A DNA stretch of 64,000 nt from Blattabacterium cuenoti. GTDB lineage: Bacteria; Bacteroidota; Bacteroidia; Flavobacteriales; Blattabacteriaceae. The notes under the pieces are model-generated. The model saw nothing but the letters and a program-made list of their open reading frames with translations, ran no database searches and had not been told where the DNA came from. Shown in pieces: positions 37,721 through 46,980 of the stretch (its first letter is position 1; each line of letters opens with the position of its first letter). Position numbers and translations under genes: made by a program. The stretch is taken from the NCBI RefSeq assembly GCF_014252255.1, contig NZ_CP059213.1:496001-560000 (forward strand), read 5' to 3'.

Positions 37721-38827
37721 CTATATTATATTTTTTTTTGGAAAACGGTAAATCATTCCATTAATATTCATTCCTGCTCCTAAAGACGCCATTAATATAA
37801 TATCTCCAGGTCTTATTTCATGAGATGGCATTTTTCCTTGTAAAATTAAATCTAATAAAGTAGGAACAGTAGCTACAGAAGAATTTCCAAATTTTTTGAT
37901 AGTCATCGGCATTATTTTTGATAAATTAAAATTTTTAAAAGAAGTATAATTATATAATTTTAATAATCTTTTTAAAATTGCATAATCCATTTTTGCATTA
38001 GCTTGATGAATAAGAATTTTTTTAACATCTTTTAGATGTAAATTAGCATGATCAAGAAGATTTTTTAACATATTTGGGACTTCTGTTAATGCATATTCAT
38101 ATATTCTTCTTCCATTCATTCTAATGTTCAGTAAAGACTTTTTATAATTGGTATTTAAAGAAGGACCATTAGTTAAATAATATAATTCTTCATTATTATT
38201 ACATTGAGTCTCATAATAAATAATTCCATTTTTTTCATTTTCTATATTTTCTATTCCTGATAAAACAGCAGCTCCCGCCCCATCAGAAAAGATCATAGAA
38301 TTTCTATCATGTGGATCTATAACTTTAGATAAAGTTTCGGAACTAGTAATTAATATATTTTTAGCATATTTAGATTTTAAAAGTTGATCAGCAAGAATCA
38401 TTCCTTCAATCCAGCCTGGACAACCAAAAATCATATCATATGGTCTACATTTTTTATTTTTAATTTGAAGTTTATTTTTTACTCTAGAAGATATAGAAGG
38501 CATTAAATCAGATTGATAAGAAATAGGATGAATGTCCCCATAATTATGAGCTGATATAATATAATCTATTTTTTCTTTATAAATTTTAGAATTCATTAAA
38601 GCTCTTTTTGCTGCAATCGTTGCAATATCAGAATTCAATAATCCTTTATTTATATATCTTCTTTCTTCTATTTCCGTTATTTTTTGAAATTTATTAATAA
38701 TTTCTTCATTAGATTTATCAATTTTTAATCCTTTTTTATCGTAAAATTTATGTTTTAAAAAATAATCACTTTTTATAATTTTTTTTGGTAAATAATGACC
38801 AGTTCCTGTAATGATTGATTGAATCAT
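37721..38827 (-). CDS. 3-oxoacyl-ACP synthase III family protein
   Basis: A 368-residue thiolase-fold condensing enzyme of the FabH type. The triad is visible: Cys in IFGCPGWIEGMILAD (near residue 137), His in ILIHQANAKMD, and Asn in KKFGNSSVATVPT. It is longer than classical FabH (about 320-330 residues) and fits the flavobacterial KAS III-like family, so whether it initiates fatty-acid synthesis or makes another acyl product is uncertain. It is divergent from ubiE over 107 bases. Confidence 0.85.
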   Translation of the reverse strand: MIQSIITGTGHYLPKKIIKSDYFLKHKFYDKKGLKIDKSNEEIINKFQKITEIEERRYINKGLLNSDIATIAAKRALMNSKIYKEKIDYIISAHNYGDIHPISYQSDLMPSISSRVKNKLQIKNKKCRPYDMIFGCPGWIEGMILADQLLKSKYAKNILITSSETLSKVIDPHDRNSMIFSDGAGAAVLSGIENIENEKNGIIYYETQCNNNEELYYLTNGPSLNTNYKKSLLNIRMNGRRIYEYALTEVPNMLKNLLDHANLHLKDVKKILIHQANAKMDYAILKRLLKLYNYTSFKNFNLSKIMPMTIKKFGNSSVATVPTLLDLILQGKMPSHEIRPGDIILMASLGAGMNINGMIYRFPKKNII

Positions 38828-38840
38828 TTGTTTTTAAAAT

Positions 38841-38848
38841 CAAAATTA
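38841..38848 (-). promoter_or_regulatory. putative -7 box of KAS III-rpmE2 transcript
   Basis: TAATTTTG on the minus strand matches TAnnTTTG, 13 bases before the start codon. No -33 box is clear, so this is weak and would give a very short leader. Confidence 0.25.
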
Positions 38849-38934
38849 ATGGATAAAGTAAAAAAATAAAATTTTTTAAATAATAAAATACCCATTTTTT
38901 ATTCAAAATTTAAAGTATATTATATAATATTTTT

Positions 38935-39666
38935 ATGAAAAAAAACTCTCTAAAAGAAAAAAAAATAAAAAATATGTTTAATCATATTTATAAAAAATAT
39001 GATTTAATTAATCATATATTATCATTTGGAATGGATTTTTTTTGGAGAAAAAAAATAATTTATTTATTATATCAATTTAATAAAAATCAAGGAATAAAAA
39101 TTCAAAATATATTAGATTTAGCAACTGGAACTGGTGATTTAGCTATTTTATTAGCAAAAAAATTTGATAATTCTTCTTGTATTATTGGATTAGATCCATC
39201 CGATAAAATGTTACAAATAGCTCATAATAAAATACAAAAAAATTCTTTAGAAAACAGAATAAAATTAATTCAAGGATATTCACAACATATTCCATTTAAA
39301 AATGAAACATTTGATGCAGTAACTATTGCTTTCGGAATAAGAAATTTTCAATTTCTTCATCTTTCATTAAAAGAAATATATAGAATTTTAAAACCTTTAG
39401 GGATATTAGGAATATTAGAATTTTCTCAACCATCTAATTATTGGATAAATAAAATTTATTATTTTTATACTCATTTTATTATGAATAAAATAGGAAATTT
39501 TATATCAAATAATTATTTTGCATATAATTATTTAAAAGAATCTATTCAATCATTTTCTTTTTATGGTAAAAAAATGAATAAACTTTTAAAATATCATAAA
39601 TTTAATACAGTTTATACAAAAAAATTAACTTTTGAAGTTACCTCTATTTATTTATCAATAAAATGA
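38935..39666 (+). CDS. ubiE: demethylmenaquinone methyltransferase
   Basis: SAM-dependent methylation in the last step of menaquinone synthesis. The 243-residue protein has the family start MFNHIYKKYDLINHILSFG, the SAM motif LDLATGTGDLAILL (about 59-72) and the signature FGIRNFQFLHLSLKEIYRIL. In Bacteroidota the quinone is menaquinone, so MenG activity is expected. First gene of a rightward run; the GH3-like gene follows after 43 bases. Confidence 0.93.
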   Translation: MKKNSLKEKKIKNMFNHIYKKYDLINHILSFGMDFFWRKKIIYLLYQFNKNQGIKIQNILDLATGTGDLAILLAKKFDNSSCIIGLDPSDKMLQIAHNKIQKNSLENRIKLIQGYSQHIPFKNETFDAVTIAFGIRNFQFLHLSLKEIYRILKPLGILGILEFSQPSNYWINKIYYFYTHFIMNKIGNFISNNYFAYNYLKESIQSFSFYGKKMNKLLKYHKFNTVYTKKLTFEVTSIYLSIK

Positions 39667-39709
39667 ATTTTATTTTTTTATTCTGAATTTTAATTAAATT
39701 TTTTTTATC

Positions 39710-41218
39710 ATGATAAAATATTTATCTGAATATTTAACATCTACTTTTCTAAAAAAAAGAATTAAAAATATAGAATTTTTCATGCGTTATCCAATAGAAA
39801 TACAAAATCAATTGATGAATCAATTGATTTTGTATGCAAAAAATACTGAATTTGGAAAAAAATATGGATTTTGTGATATTAAAAAATATCAGCAATTCTC
39901 TGAAAGAATCCCTATATGTAAATATTCAGATTTAGAATATACCATAAAAAAAATTCGTAGAGGAGAAAAAAATATATTATGGCCAGGAAAAATAAAATGG
40001 TTTGCTAAATCTTCTGGAACTACAAATACAAAAAGTAAATATATTCCTGTAACAAATATATCTATGAATGAATGTCATTATAAAGCAGGAAAAGATATGT
40101 TATCTATTTATATTCATAATCATCCAAAAACAAAAATTTTTTTAGGAAAAGCTGTTCGGTTAGGAGGTAGTCATGAGTTATATAAAAATTATAATACATT
40201 TTATGGAGATTTATCTTCTATTTTAATTCAAAATACTCCTTTTTGGGCAGAAAATATTTGTATTCCTAAAAAAAAAATAGCTTTAATGAGTGAATGGGAA
40301 ACAAAATTAGAAAAAATAGTAAAAGAAACAGGGCATAAAGATGTTCGTATTTTATTAGGTGTTTGTTCTTGGTTATTAATTTTTTTAAAAAAATTATTAA
40401 AAAAATTTAATAAAAAAAAAATTAACGAAATATGGTCTAATATTGAAGTAATATTTCATGGAGGAGTAAGTTTACAACCTTATATTATTCAATATAATAA
40501 TTTATTTGAAAAATCTATTAATTATTATAATATATATAGTGCTTCAGAAGGATTTTTTGCAATTCAAGATCAAAAAAATGTTGAAGATCTTTTGCTTTTA
40601 TTAAATCATGGAATTTTTTATGAATTTATTCCTTTGGAAGATATTAAAAAAAATAATCCTAAAATTATATCTATTAAAAATGTAGAATTAAATAAAAATT
40701 ATGCATTAGTTATTTCTACTAATTCTGGATTATGGAGATATATAGTTGGAGATACTGTTAAATTTACTAATTTATCACCATATCGCATTTTAATTTCAGG
40801 AAGAACAACTCATTACATTAATTCTTTTGGAGAAGAATTAATTATTGAAAATGCAGAAAAAGCTTTAAATTTTACTTGTTTAAAAACAAATTCTATTATT
40901 CATGAATATACAGCAGGACCATTTTATATGGGAGAAAAAAATTCTGGAGCTCATGAATGGATTATAGAATTTAAAAAATTACCACAAGATTTAAATATTT
41001 TTAGTAAAATTTTAGATAAAGAATTAAAATCTCTCAATTCCGATTATGAAATTAAACGATATAAAAATATTATTCTTAATCCACCTATTATACATGTAGC
41101 TAGAAAAGGTTTATTTTATGATTGGTTAAAAAAAAATAAAAAATTAGGAGGACAAAATAAAATTCCTCGTTTATCTAATGATAGGAAATATATAGATTCT
41201 ATTCTGAAAATAGAATAA
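39710..41218 (+). CDS. GH3-like acyl-amide synthetase family protein
   Basis: A 502-residue protein of the GH3 superfamily, whose plant members adenylate acyl acids and join them to amino acids. The ATP loop is SSGTTNTKSKYIPVT (about residues 102-116); YSASEGFFAIQ and NSGLWRYIVGDTVKF are the adenylation core motifs of the family. Members are widespread in Bacteroidota, but I know of no proven substrate. No biosynthetic partner is adjacent; neighbours are ubiE and rpsO. Confidence 0.85.
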   Translation: MIKYLSEYLTSTFLKKRIKNIEFFMRYPIEIQNQLMNQLILYAKNTEFGKKYGFCDIKKYQQFSERIPICKYSDLEYTIKKIRRGEKNILWPGKIKWFAKSSGTTNTKSKYIPVTNISMNECHYKAGKDMLSIYIHNHPKTKIFLGKAVRLGGSHELYKNYNTFYGDLSSILIQNTPFWAENICIPKKKIALMSEWETKLEKIVKETGHKDVRILLGVCSWLLIFLKKLLKKFNKKKINEIWSNIEVIFHGGVSLQPYIIQYNNLFEKSINYYNIYSASEGFFAIQDQKNVEDLLLLLNHGIFYEFIPLEDIKKNNPKIISIKNVELNKNYALVISTNSGLWRYIVGDTVKFTNLSPYRILISGRTTHYINSFGEELIIENAEKALNFTCLKTNSIIHEYTAGPFYMGEKNSGAHEWIIEFKKLPQDLNIFSKILDKELKSLNSDYEIKRYKNIILNPPIIHVARKGLFYDWLKKNKKLGGQNKIPRLSNDRKYIDSILKIE

Positions 41219-41282
41219 AAATTTTAATAGAAATATTTTTAACTTTATATCATCTTAATTATTTTAAACTCATTATTATTGT

Positions 41283-41546
41283 ATGACTGAAGAAAAAAGA
41301 AAAGAAATATTCAAAAATTATGGAAAATCTATTTATAATACAGGTTCTTCAAAAGTACAAGTTGTTTTATTTACTTACAGAATTAATCATTTAAGTAATC
41401 ATTTAAAAAAAAATAAAAAAGATTTTAATACAGAAAGAGCTTTGGTTAAATTAGTAGGAAAAAGAAAAAAATTATTAAAATATATAGAAAAACGTGATAT
41501 AAATAGTTATAAAAACATAATTAAAAATTTAGGATTAAGAAAATAA
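41283..41546 (+). CDS. rpsO: 30S ribosomal protein S15
   Basis: An 87-residue four-helix protein binding the 16S central domain, with TGSSKVQVVLFTYRINHLSNHL and a C-terminal KRKKLLKYIEKRDINSY. Precedes pnp by 39 bases, the conserved rpsO-pnp arrangement. Confidence 0.96.
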   Translation: MTEEKRKEIFKNYGKSIYNTGSSKVQVVLFTYRINHLSNHLKKNKKDFNTERALVKLVGKRKKLLKYIEKRDINSYKNIIKNLGLRK

Positions 41547-41585
41547 TTAAAACATATAGTAGAAAAAAAAGAATAAAAATAAAAT

Positions 41586-43724
41586 ATGCCAGATATAGTC
41601 AAAGAAACCATCACTCTTAAAGATGGTCGTGCTATTACTATTGAAACAGGAGAATTAGCTAGACAAGCTGATGGATCTGCAACAGTACGTATAGGTAATA
41701 CTATGTTATTAGCTACTGTAGTAGTTTCCAAAGAAATAAAAAATGAAATAAATTTTTTGCCTTTAACAGTAGATTATAGAGAAAAATATTATGCAGGTGG
41801 AAAAATTCCTGGAGGTTTTATAAAAAGAGAGGGGAGACCTTCTGATGAAGAAATATTAACGATGAGATTAGTTGATCGTGTTTTAAGACCTACATTTCCA
41901 GAATATTTTAAAAGAGAAATACAAATTATGATTTCTTTACTATCGTATGATAAAAATGTTTTACCAGATGGATTAGCAGGATTAGCAGCATCAACAGCTT
42001 TATCTGTTGCTGGAGTTCCTTTTAATGGACCTATATCTGAAATACGTATTATACGTTTAAAAAAAAAATTTATTATTAATCCAAGTTTAGATCAATTAAA
42101 AGAAGCAGATATAGATTTAATAGTAGGAGGTTCTATTAATTCTATTCTTATGATAGAAGGAGAAATGAAAGAAATAAAAGAAAATGAACTTTTAAATATT
42201 TTAATTAAAGCTCATGAAGCGATTAAACCTCAAATAGAAGCTCAAATACGTTTATCTAAAAAATTATCAAAAAAGAATTTTTTTTTCTTTGAAGATGAAG
42301 AAAAAAAATCAGAAAAAGAAAAAATAGAAAATGAATTTTTAAAAAAAGAATTAATTTCTTTTGCTTATAAAGAAATAGAAAAAATTTATAATAATTTTTT
42401 ATCTAAAAAAAATAGATATAATCAAGAACAAATTATTTTAAAAAATTTTAAAAAAAAATTTTTAATAGAAGAAAAAAAAGAAATTTTTATTGATCAATTT
42501 TATGAAGAAATTAAAAAAAAAATAATCAGAAATTTAATTTTAAAAAAAGGAATTAGATTAGATGGAAGAACAAATACACAAATTCGTTCAATATCTAGTG
42601 TTGTTGATTATTTACCTGGTGTACATGGTTCTGCTTTATTTTCTAGAGGAGAAACTCAATCTCTCACTACAGTTACTTTAGGATCATCTTTAGATGCTAA
42701 TAAAATAAATAATGTTATTATGGAAAATCAGGAAAAATTTTATTTACATTATAATTTTCCACCTTTTTCTACAGGAGAAATACGTCCAATAAGAGGTGTT
42801 TCTAGACGTGAAATTGGTCATGGTAATTTAGCTCAACGTGCATTAAAAAATATTATACCTAAGAATCCCTATACAATACGTATTGTTTCAGATATTTTAG
42901 AATCTAATGGATCTTCTTCTATGGCTACAGTTTGCGCTGCGAGTTTAGCTTTAATGGATTCTGGAATTTCTATTGAAAATCCAGTTTCTGGAATCGCAAT
43001 GGGATTATTTATAGATAATGAGAAAAAAATTATTATATCTGATATAATAGGAGAAGAAGATTATTTTGGAGATTTAGATTTTAAAATAACGGGAACTAAA
43101 AATGGAATTACAGCTTGTCAAATGGATGTTAAAAACATACAAGGTATTACATATGATATTTTAAATAAAATTTTGATACAAGCTTGGGAAGGTCGAATTT
43201 ATATTTTACAGAAAATGTTAGAAGTATTGCCTCAATATAGAAAAAAAATGAAAAATAATGCACCAAAAATATATACTTTTAATATTCCTAAAGATTTTAT
43301 TGGTTCTGTTATAGGTCCAGGAGGAAAAGTTATTCAAGAAATACAGTCATGTACAAATACAAATATATTAATTGAAGACAAAAAAGATTTTGGTTATATT
43401 GAAATTATTGGAAAAGATTATGAAAAAATAGAAAAAGCTATTGATAGAATTAAACAAATTACTTTTATTCCTGAATTAGGAAAAGTATATAAAGCAAAAG
43501 TAAAATCAATAAAAGATTTTGGAGCTTTTGTTGAAATAGCTAAAGGTGTAGAAGGATTACTTCATATTTCAGAAATAGGATGGAAAAGATTGAATCATAT
43601 AGAAGAAGAATTACATATTGGAGACATTATTGATGTTAAATTTTTGGGAATAGATGAAAAAAATAAAAAAATGAAACTTTCTAGAAAAGTTCTGCTTCCT
43701 CGTCCAGGAAAAAAAAATGATTAA
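41586..43724 (+). CDS. pnp: polynucleotide phosphorylase
   Basis: 3'-5' phosphorolytic exoribonuclease. Two RNase PH domains (about 10-230 and 325-545) flank a helical domain; the second has the catalytic Asp region IGEEDYFGDLDFKITGT. A KH domain (FNIPKDFIGSVIGPGGKVI) and an S1 domain (GKVYKAKVKSIKDFGAFVE) close the 712-residue protein. The rpsO-pnp-rpoD order on the plus strand suggests one transcript. Confidence 0.97.
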   Translation: MPDIVKETITLKDGRAITIETGELARQADGSATVRIGNTMLLATVVVSKEIKNEINFLPLTVDYREKYYAGGKIPGGFIKREGRPSDEEILTMRLVDRVLRPTFPEYFKREIQIMISLLSYDKNVLPDGLAGLAASTALSVAGVPFNGPISEIRIIRLKKKFIINPSLDQLKEADIDLIVGGSINSILMIEGEMKEIKENELLNILIKAHEAIKPQIEAQIRLSKKLSKKNFFFFEDEEKKSEKEKIENEFLKKELISFAYKEIEKIYNNFLSKKNRYNQEQIILKNFKKKFLIEEKKEIFIDQFYEEIKKKIIRNLILKKGIRLDGRTNTQIRSISSVVDYLPGVHGSALFSRGETQSLTTVTLGSSLDANKINNVIMENQEKFYLHYNFPPFSTGEIRPIRGVSRREIGHGNLAQRALKNIIPKNPYTIRIVSDILESNGSSSMATVCAASLALMDSGISIENPVSGIAMGLFIDNEKKIIISDIIGEEDYFGDLDFKITGTKNGITACQMDVKNIQGITYDILNKILIQAWEGRIYILQKMLEVLPQYRKKMKNNAPKIYTFNIPKDFIGSVIGPGGKVIQEIQSCTNTNILIEDKKDFGYIEIIGKDYEKIEKAIDRIKQITFIPELGKVYKAKVKSIKDFGAFVEIAKGVEGLLHISEIGWKRLNHIEEELHIGDIIDVKFLGIDEKNKKMKLSRKVLLPRPGKKND

Positions 43725-43735
43725 AAATAAGAATA

Positions 43736-44599
43736 ATGAGACAACTTAAAATAACTAAACAAGTAACAAATCGTGAATCTGAATCATTAGATAAATATCT
43801 TCATGAAATAGGAAAAATTCCATTATTAACTCCAGAAGAAGAAGTAGAATATGCACGTAGAGCAAGGGAAGGAGATACTTTAGCTATAAATAAACTTGTA
43901 AATGCAAATTTACGTTTTGTAGTTTCTGTAGCAAAACAATATCAAAATCAAGGTTTAAGTTTATGTGATTTAATTAATGAAGGAAATTTAGGATTAATAA
44001 AAGGAATACTACGTTTTGATGAGACAAGAGGATTTAAATGTATATCTTATGTTGTTTGGTGGATAAGACAAGCTATTTTACAAGCTATTGCAGAACAATC
44101 ACGTTCCATTCGACAACCTACAAATAAATTAGCTTTACTTAATAAAATATTAAAAACTCTTGCTCAATTAGAGCAAGAATTGCAAAGAACTCCTTCTGCT
44201 AGAGAAATAGCAGAATATCTTAATATGAATGAAAAAGATGTAGAAGATTCTATTAAAAATTCGGGTAGACATGTTTCTATGGATGCACCATTGATAGAGG
44301 GAGAAGATTCTAATTTATATGATTTAGTTAGATCTGATGAATCTCCTCGTCCAGATGAACATTTAGAAAAAGAATCTTTAAGAAAAGATATTAAAAGAAT
44401 TTTAGAAACTTTAAGTGAAAGAGAACGTCGTGTTATTATTTTACATTTTGGATTAAATGGATCTCCTCCAATGACTTTAGAAGAAGTTGGTCAATCTTGC
44501 GATTTAACAAGAGAAAGAGTAAGACAAATAGAAAGTATAGCATTAAAAAGATTAAAACATTCTTCTAGAAGTAAAATTCTTAAACCTTATTTAGGTTAA
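43736..44599 (+). CDS. rpoD: primary sigma factor RpoD/SigA, short Bacteroidota form
   Basis: A 287-residue sigma-70 family factor without region 1.1, beginning with region 1.2 (SLDKYLHEIGKIPLLTPEEE). Region 2 has the core-binding and -10-binding stretch GNLGLIKGILRFDETRGFK and YVVWWIRQAILQ; region 4 ends with the helix-turn-helix EVGQSCDLTRERVRQIESIAL. The short length is the norm for this phylum, whose housekeeping sigma reads TAnnTTTG -7 boxes, and such boxes occur in this window. Confidence 0.95.
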   Translation: MRQLKITKQVTNRESESLDKYLHEIGKIPLLTPEEEVEYARRAREGDTLAINKLVNANLRFVVSVAKQYQNQGLSLCDLINEGNLGLIKGILRFDETRGFKCISYVVWWIRQAILQAIAEQSRSIRQPTNKLALLNKILKTLAQLEQELQRTPSAREIAEYLNMNEKDVEDSIKNSGRHVSMDAPLIEGEDSNLYDLVRSDESPRPDEHLEKESLRKDIKRILETLSERERRVIILHFGLNGSPPMTLEEVGQSCDLTRERVRQIESIALKRLKHSSRSKILKPYLG

Positions 44600-44653
44600 C
44601 TCAATTAAGTTCATTTATATATATTTTGATTTCTATCAAATAGAAATAAAATG

Positions 44654-44727
44654 CGACCTCGAAGGGATTCGAACCCATAACCTTCTGATCCGTAGTCAGA
44701 TGCTCTATCCAATTAAGCTACGAGGCC
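44654..44727 (-). tRNA. tRNA-Arg (ACG)
   Basis: Minus-strand cloverleaf: acceptor GGCCTCG/CGAGGTC with one G-T pair, D arm region GCTTAATTGGATAGAGC, anticodon stem TCTGA/TCAGA around loop CTACGGA giving anticodon ACG (A34 normally deaminated to inosine, so a TadA enzyme is needed), and T stem GTTATGGGTTCGAATCCC region. Discriminator G at 44654; CCA not encoded. Confidence 0.97.
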
Positions 44728-44737
44728 TATAAAATAA

Positions 44738-44745
44738 CAAATATA
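44738..44745 (-). promoter_or_regulatory. putative -7 box of tRNA-Arg
   Basis: TATATTTG on the minus strand fits TAnnTTTG and ends ten bases before the tRNA 5' end. It sits between tRNA-Arg and the tpiA stop codon. No -33 box is obvious inside the end of tpiA. Confidence 0.35.
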
Positions 44746-44747
44746 TA

Positions 44748-45506
44748 TCAAGAATAAATAATTTTTAAAAAATTTTCTAAATTTAATGAAAAATTTCCTA
44801 TAAGACCTCCATCTATATCTTTTTGTAAAAAAAAATCTTTTGCATTAAAATTATTAATACTTCCTCCATATAAAATAGATATTTTATTTGAAATATTTTC
44901 TCCATATTTTTTTAAAAATAAAGAACGAATAAATTCATGCATTTTTTGAGCTTGTTGATATGTTGCACTTTTTCCTGTTCCAATAGCCCAAATAGGTTCA
45001 TATGCTATATGAAAAAATTTTATTTCATTTTCTGAAAAATGAAAAACAGTATGTTTTAATTGATCTTTTATAACATTAAATTGTTGATTTTTATTTCTTT
45101 CAAAATATGTTTCCCCTATACAAAAAATAATATTAAATCCATATTTTAATGCTATTTTTATTTTTTCTAATAAAATATTATTTTTTTCACAAAAAAATTT
45201 TCTACGTTCACTATGTCCTAATATAACTTTAGAAATTCCTATAGATTTTAACATAGAAGCGGATACTTCTCCTGTATATGAACCTTTATCCATTTGATGA
45301 ATATTTTGAGCAGCAATTTTTAAAGGACTTCCTTGTAGAATATGATTTGAAATATGTAAGAAAGGAAAAGAAGGAGCAATAATAATTTCTTTATTATGAT
45401 TTATTTTTTGTTCAAAAATTTTTTTTAAAAGATTTCTAAGAAAAGAAGTTGTTTCATGAAAATCATGATTCATTTTCCAATTTGCTATGACAATCTTTTT
45501 CTTCAT
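44748..45506 (-). CDS. tpiA: triosephosphate isomerase
   Basis: Interconverts dihydroxyacetone phosphate and glyceraldehyde 3-phosphate. All catalytic parts are seen: IANWKMN (Lys), LGHSERR (His, near residue 96), AYEPIWAIGTGK (Glu, near residue 168) and the phosphate loop GGSINNFNAKDF. Length 252 is normal. It is followed by the leftward tRNA-Arg and preceded by the DUF1599 gene. Confidence 0.97.
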   Translation of the reverse strand: MKKKIVIANWKMNHDFHETTSFLRNLLKKIFEQKINHNKEIIIAPSFPFLHISNHILQGSPLKIAAQNIHQMDKGSYTGEVSASMLKSIGISKVILGHSERRKFFCEKNNILLEKIKIALKYGFNIIFCIGETYFERNKNQQFNVIKDQLKHTVFHFSENEIKFFHIAYEPIWAIGTGKSATYQQAQKMHEFIRSLFLKKYGENISNKISILYGGSINNFNAKDFFLQKDIDGGLIGNFSLNLENFLKIIYS

Positions 45507-45557
45507 TTTTTTTTTTTAATTTAAAATATATAAACAATAAATATTTTTATATTAAAA

Positions 45558-46052
45558 TCAAAAATTTTTTTTTAATATAAAAATAGTTTCAAATAACATT
45601 TTCCAATAAAATTTTTCTAATTTTTTAAATGATATTTTTTCTTTATTTTTTTTCAAGTATAAAATATTTTTTATAATATTATTAATAGAAAATATTTTAT
45701 ACTTGAAATTTTCATGAAAAGAATTTTGTATTTTTTCAAATTTTTTATTATAAAGAAAAATAACATCATTATATGATATTTTATTAAAATTTAAAATAAA
45801 AAAAATATCTATTTTAATTAAAATAATTATAAGATAATTTATAATATCTATATATGTATCAGTTATTTTTTCTTCTTGTATTTTTTGATATCCTTTTGAT
45901 TGAATATTTTTTATACGAATTATTTTAATAAAAATTTGATCTATTATAGAAGAATTTTTTAAAATTTTCCATGATAAACCATAATCTTTTAATTTATTAA
46001 AAAATAATTTTCTACATTTTTTAATAATAAAATCAATAGAATAATAATTCAT
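45558..46052 (-). CDS. DUF1599-like protein
   Basis: A 164-residue protein I assign tentatively to the DUF1599 family of Bacteroidota, from its N-terminus (FFNKLKDYGLSWKILKNSS and the following IIDQIFIKIIRI) and from its place between tpiA and folP, which I recall from flavobacteria. The sequence is strongly A+T-driven (Ile, Lys, Asn, Phe) and poorly conserved, so erosion is possible. No signal peptide. Function unknown. Confidence 0.6.
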   Translation of the reverse strand: MNYYSIDFIIKKCRKLFFNKLKDYGLSWKILKNSSIIDQIFIKIIRIKNIQSKGYQKIQEEKITDTYIDIINYLIIILIKIDIFFILNFNKISYNDVIFLYNKKFEKIQNSFHENFKYKIFSINNIIKNILYLKKNKEKISFKKLEKFYWKMLFETIFILKKNF

Positions 46053-46132
46053 GTCATATAATTTTATTATATGTTTATTATTTGTGTAATTATATATATG
46101 AAAAATAAAATTTACAAATAAATAATTTTTAA

Positions 46133-46966
46133 ATGATAATTAATTGTGCCGGATCTTTATTATCTTTAAAAGAACCAAAAATTATGGGAATAGTTAATTT
46201 AACACCTGATTCTTTTTATGATGGTGGACAATTAGATTCTAAAAATAAAATATTAAAGCATGTAGAAAATTTATTAAACGAAGGTTCTGATTTTATAGAT
46301 ATCGGAGGTTGTTCTACTCGTCCAAAATCAAAATTTATACCAGAAAAAGAAGAAATAAAAAGAGTTATAAAACCTATTCGGTATATCATAAAAAATTTTC
46401 CTAAAATTAGAATATCTATAGATACTTTTCGTAGTGAAGTAGCAAGAATAGCTGTTGAAGAAGGTGCTGTAATAATAAATGATATATCAGGAGGAAATTT
46501 AGATAAAAATATGTTTCCTTTACTTGGGAAACTTAAAATTCCATATATATTAAATCATATAAAAGGAATTCCTAAAAATATGCAAAAAAATATATATTAT
46601 AAAAATAATATAATTATAGAAATAAATAATTTTTTTTCAAAAAAAATTTTTTATTTAAAAAAAAATGGAATTCAAGACATTATTTTAGATCCTGGATTTG
46701 GTTTTGGAAAAACATTAAAACAAAATTTTCAAATATTAAAATATTTATCTTTATTAGGATTTCAAGACCATTTAATTTTAATAGGAATTTCTAGAAAATC
46801 TATGATTCAACACATACTAAAAATTTCTCATAAAAAATCATTAAATGCTACTTCAATAATTCATACTATTGCACTATTAAATGGATCAAAATTATTACGT
46901 GTACATGATGTCAAAGAAGCTATTGAATGTATTAAATTAGTACAATATTACAAAAATATTTACTAA
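46133..46966 (+). CDS. folP: dihydropteroate synthase
   Basis: Condenses p-aminobenzoate with the pterin pyrophosphate in folate synthesis. TIM-barrel signatures: IMGIVNLTPDSFYDGG (about 18-33), DIGGCSTRPKSK (about 57-68), ISIDTFRSEVA, LDPGFGFGKT and GISRKSMI. Length 277 is normal; the loop after STRP lacks the usual Gly-Ala. It is divergent from the DUF1599 gene and 14 bases before cdaA. Confidence 0.95.
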   Translation: MIINCAGSLLSLKEPKIMGIVNLTPDSFYDGGQLDSKNKILKHVENLLNEGSDFIDIGGCSTRPKSKFIPEKEEIKRVIKPIRYIIKNFPKIRISIDTFRSEVARIAVEEGAVIINDISGGNLDKNMFPLLGKLKIPYILNHIKGIPKNMQKNIYYKNNIIIEINNFFSKKIFYLKKNGIQDIILDPGFGFGKTLKQNFQILKYLSLLGFQDHLILIGISRKSMIQHILKISHKKSLNATSIIHTIALLNGSKLLRVHDVKEAIECIKLVQYYKNIY

Positions 46967-46980
46967 TTCATTAATTAATT

